From: Candidatus Hydrogenedentota bacterium
GTDB lineage: Bacteria; Hydrogenedentota; Hydrogenedentia; Hydrogenedentales; CAITNO01
NCBI GenBank assembly: GCA_023145975.1
Contig: JAGLCZ010000481.1
Coordinates: forward strand, 1 to 7,179
DNA: 7,179 bases
Direction of reading: 5' to 3'
Positions 5,182 through 7,179 of the stretch are shown in pieces (position 1 is the first letter of the stretch; every line of letters begins with the position of its first letter). The notes beneath the pieces are model-generated. The model saw nothing but the letters and a program-made list of their open reading frames with translations, had not been told where the DNA came from and made no database searches. The translations under genes were made by a program, and so were the position numbers.

Positions 5182-6426
5182 TTATGTCACGGTCAACTGA
5201 TAAATTGCATCACGATGATACAGAACGGGCAAGCCCTTATTCTGCACACGCACCCAAGCCATATCCGGGTCAGTATCCAACCAAGATTTAGGAGTCAGGT
5301 CATATCCCCGTGGAATACCAAAAGGAGCATTTTTCCACTCGGCAACCGCTTCGCCCTCAACAGCTTTGGTAAAGAAGATAACTTTGTTGTCCGGTACGAA
5401 CATCTTGGTCATCATCACATAATCTTCACCGGCTTTGAAACTGGCAGTCGGTGCAGAACTCACTGTCACAGTCCCTGCTTCGGTCTGGATAGAAGCAATG
5501 GTCTCATCTTCATATGTGCCAGCAGACACATCATAAAAACGCAAAGTCCCACCAACTTCAAAGTCAACGGTGTCGGCAACAGGAATAGCTGTCGTGCTAC
5601 TACCGGTGACAGCACCAACAATCAAGGAACGAACTTCGTAGGCTTCATCATAAATGATGATCTGCGGGATATCCAGCAAGCCAGCGAGTACGTTGGGGTT
5701 AACGGCAACAAGATTATTCAAATTACCATTGCGAAGAGAACCGTCACCGAAAGCATCCTTACGGAGCAAACCGGAGATATTGGTATCAGCCGCCATCAAC
5801 TTCAAAGCCGTGGTGTTCATCAGCATTGCGTCAATTGTGCCATTATTGGCTTGTTTCACAGTAGACTTGGCGTCCATTACGTTACCAAGAATATCAGCGG
5901 CGGACTGTCCCCACCTTGCGGTAGAAGTCAGAGTAACCTGCTGGTCAGCCGGAATGTCGTAATCCACACTAATCCGTGTACCACCCTCTTCCTCATAACT
6001 GAAACTGCCATCACACAGCATTTTCACAAGCATCCACTCTTTACGCCGACGATTGCGATTAACCAGATTAGCATACTCACGGGCAAGATGTTCCTGCGCG
6101 GTAGCATACTGCTCAAGAGTTCCAGCTTTCCGCATGTTGTTCAACCACTCTTCTGTGAAACCAATCTTCTCAGACAAGAAGGCAGCTTTGGCAGAATGAG
6201 CAGCAATGCCAGCAGGAGCAGTGGTCGGAGACGCACTGCCCGGAGCGATAAACGGAGCAAGTCCGCGAGAACCGCGAACACTTTCCCAAGTAATCGTATC
6301 CGACTCAGCAGATGAACTTCCGAACATCGGCGTAATCATCAACTCCGGCGGCGCAGTAAACTTGGTGATGAATTTGGTGAGAACTTCTAATCGAAGCTCA
6401 GGAATATCTACAGGTGCATAAGGCAT
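5182..6426 (-). CDS. Major capsid protein, lambda gpE-like, 414 aa
   Basis: This is the main shell subunit. Residues 45-73 (ITWESVRGSRGLAPFIAPGS, then ASPTTAPAG) match the hallmark N-terminal arm and loop of gpE-type major capsid proteins. Next come helix-rich residues 82-140 (FLSEKIGFTEEWLNNMRKAG, then EYANLVNRNRRRKEWMLVKM), a DYDIP segment (156-160), and TARWGQSAADIL (169-180). IIIYDEAYEVR (256-266) follows, and then a C-terminal part with FVPDNKVIFF (343-352), APFGIP and the domain-closing AIYQLTVT. The length, about 414 residues, is above lambda gpE (341) because of a beta-rich insertion at about 267-340 between IIIYDEAYEVR and FVPDNKV. The ATG at 6426 is fixed by GGAGGA with a 7-nt spacer. 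It follows the decoration gene, the expected pairing, and is followed by a hairpin. Confidence 0.9.
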   Translation of the reverse strand: MPYAPVDIPELRLEVLTKFITKFTAPPELMITPMFGSSSAESDTITWESVRGSRGLAPFIAPGSASPTTAPAGIAAHSAKAAFLSEKIGFTEEWLNNMRKAGTLEQYATAQEHLAREYANLVNRNRRRKEWMLVKMLCDGSFSYEEEGGTRISVDYDIPADQQVTLTSTARWGQSAADILGNVMDAKSTVKQANNGTIDAMLMNTTALKLMAADTNISGLLRKDAFGDGSLRNGNLNNLVAVNPNVLAGLLDIPQIIIYDEAYEVRSLIVGAVTGSSTTAIPVADTVDFEVGGTLRFYDVSAGTYEDETIASIQTEAGTVTVSSAPTASFKAGEDYVMMTKMFVPDNKVIFFTKAVEGEAVAEWKNAPFGIPRGYDLTPKSWLDTDPDMAWVRVQNKGLPVLYHRDAIYQLTVT

Positions 6427-6433
6427 AATTAAA

Positions 6434-6439
6434 TCCTCC
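6434..6439 (-). promoter_or_regulatory. Strong ribosome-binding site of the major capsid gene
   Basis: GGAGGA, then TTTAATT, then the ATG at 6426 (minus strand). It fixes the capsid start over an in-frame TTG at 6441 and matches the tube and decoration sites in sequence and spacing. Confidence 0.8.
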
Positions 6440-6462
6440 AATTAAAACCGGTTAAAAATTGA

Positions 6463-7116
6463 TTACGGGATATTAATAAAACGCCCGATAGCTACAGCAG
6501 AAAGATCGGTCTTGGCAGCAGCATCCAAGGGCCGAACAACATCTTGATACAGTACGGCATTGCCCAGAAGCAGTACAGTATTTGCTCCTTTCGCATTTAC
6601 GCCGGTTCCGGTATCCACAGATTTCTCCAAAATACCAACGGCAGCGTCACCACCTTCAACATAAACGTGAGCAAACCGTGCAGTTGTAAAGGAAGTGGCA
6701 CCGATATTGGACGTTACGGTAATGGTCGCTTTGTACGCGCCACGAGCAATAGCTGTAATCGCGCCAAGGTTTTCTCCGGTGGTAGTGGAGTCGTTGAGCA
6801 TTAAATCATCCCCAACTGCAAATTTGTAGCTGTCTGCCAAAGTGACATCAAGCAGCTTATTGGCAGTGCCACTATCCGCAACCAAATACGCACGCCCCGG
6901 AGCATACTCAGCGCCGGTCACTGCTGTGGGATTATACGGAATCAATTTTCCATCAGTTCCGGCAGAAGTATTCTTTGCCAGCAAAGTCCCGTGTTCCAAG
7001 ATACCCAAGCCAGCACGCACAGTTGCAGGGATTTTCCGTGCAATACTCGGCTCACTGTAGTACAGCCGATGTGCATCAGCCGCTAACCCATTTTGAATAT
7101 AAGGGGTGTCATTCAT
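6463..7116 (-). CDS. Head decoration protein, lambda gpD-like with an inserted domain, 217 aa
   Basis: Two outer segments fit the gpD-type decoration fold that trims and stabilises the capsid: TVRAGLGILEHGTLLAKNTS, GKLIPYNPTA (residues 32-65) and AVGILEKSVDTGTGVNAKGA, NTVLLLGNAVLYQDVVRPLD (159-198). Lambda gpD itself is about 110 residues; here a beta-rich stretch of roughly 75-80 residues (about 75-153) is placed between the two halves, doubling the length. The inserted part contains ADSYKFAVGDDLMLND, which resembles the insertion in the capsid protein. The ATG at 7116 is fixed by GGAGGA with a 7-nt spacer; an in-frame TTG at 7131 lies on the ribosome site itself and is rejected. The gene is directly upstream of the capsid gene, the expected D-E order. 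The trimer role on the shell surface is known for the family, not seen here. Confidence 0.75.
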   Translation of the reverse strand: MNDTPYIQNGLAADAHRLYYSEPSIARKIPATVRAGLGILEHGTLLAKNTSAGTDGKLIPYNPTAVTGAEYAPGRAYLVADSGTANKLLDVTLADSYKFAVGDDLMLNDSTTTGENLGAITAIARGAYKATITVTSNIGATSFTTARFAHVYVEGGDAAVGILEKSVDTGTGVNAKGANTVLLLGNAVLYQDVVRPLDAAAKTDLSAVAIGRFINIP

Positions 7117-7123
7117 AATACAT

Positions 7124-7129
7124 TCCTCC
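7124..7129 (-). promoter_or_regulatory. Strong ribosome-binding site of the decoration gene
   Basis: GGAGGA, then ATGTATT, then the ATG at 7116 (minus strand). The spacer itself contains an out-of-frame ATG (7123) that would give only a 4-codon peptide, so 7116 is the sensible start. Confidence 0.75.
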
Positions 7130-7153
7130 AAAAAGAACGATAAATGTTAAAAA

Positions 7154-7179
7154 CTATTTAGCGGCCTGAACCACTCCAA
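7154..7179 (-). CDS. Possible 3' end of an upstream head gene
   Basis: The last bases of the window, read on the minus strand, can end an upstream gene in any of three frames: a TAG at 7156-7154 after GVVQAAK, a TAA at 7160-7158 after WSGSGR, or a TAA at 7149-7147. In gpD/gpE clusters the preceding gene is usually the capsid protease/scaffold, so such an end is expected, but the fragment is too short to choose a frame or product. The coordinates given are those of the GVVQAAK reading. Confidence 0.3.

Noticed and set aside
5125..6315. A long open frame of 396 codons on the plus strand
   Set aside because: It is entirely antisense to most of the major capsid gene, which has a strong ribosome site and clear family motifs. 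The antisense frame has no recognisable domain, is Ser/Arg/His-rich as mirror frames often are, and no plus-strand operon exists here.
6446..6453. The 8-bp palindrome AACCGGTT between the decoration and capsid genes
   Set aside because: An isolated 8-bp palindrome is expected by chance at this scale and has no flanking repeat or promoter to support an operator.

Overview
This window is a late structural (head and tail) module of a tailed, siphovirus-type phage or prophage. Every credible gene lies on the minus strand, so transcription runs from the right end to the left end. The genes are tightly packed, with several stop/start overlaps and clear Shine-Dalgarno sites. I see no host genes, tRNA, insertion sequence, integrase, CRISPR array or attachment site. 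The host cannot be fixed from this sequence. The moderate base composition and strong GGAGG-type ribosome sites fit many bacteria, and the lambda-like gpD/gpE capsid pair does not decide between Gram types.

Head half (right, 7179 to about 2782). After a few bases of an upstream gene come a lambda gpD-like decoration protein (7116-6463) and a lambda gpE-like major capsid protein (6426-5182). A short Lys-rich protein (5115-4834), a head-tail adaptor (4822-4349), a putative head-closure/stopper protein (4349-3729), an unrecognised protein (about 3745-3236) and an HK97 gp10-like neck/tail-completion protein (3330-2782) follow.

Tail half (left, 2785 to 1). This holds a small acidic unknown protein, a putative tail terminator (2586-2110), a small zinc-finger protein (2105-1902), the major tail tube protein (1828-926), the tail assembly chaperone gene with its frameshift extension (854-393, extended to 109), and the first 27 codons of the probable tape measure protein (83-1). 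This order matches the usual siphovirus plan: capsid, adaptor, stopper, neck, terminator, tube, chaperones, tape measure.

The points most worth a second look are these: (1) a canonical X XXY YYZ heptamer (AAACCCT, minus strand 498-492) in exactly the frame needed to fuse the chaperone to its downstream extension by -1 frameshifting; (2) an apparently shared beta-rich module placed inside both the major capsid protein and the neighbouring decoration protein; (3) an 11-bp hairpin directly after the capsid gene and another directly after the tail tube gene, both without a U-tract; (4) an almost identical ribosome-binding site with identical spacing on the decoration, capsid and tube genes only. 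I found no defence, toxin or otherwise undescribed system. The module itself is ordinary, and its interest lies in these architectural and regulatory details.
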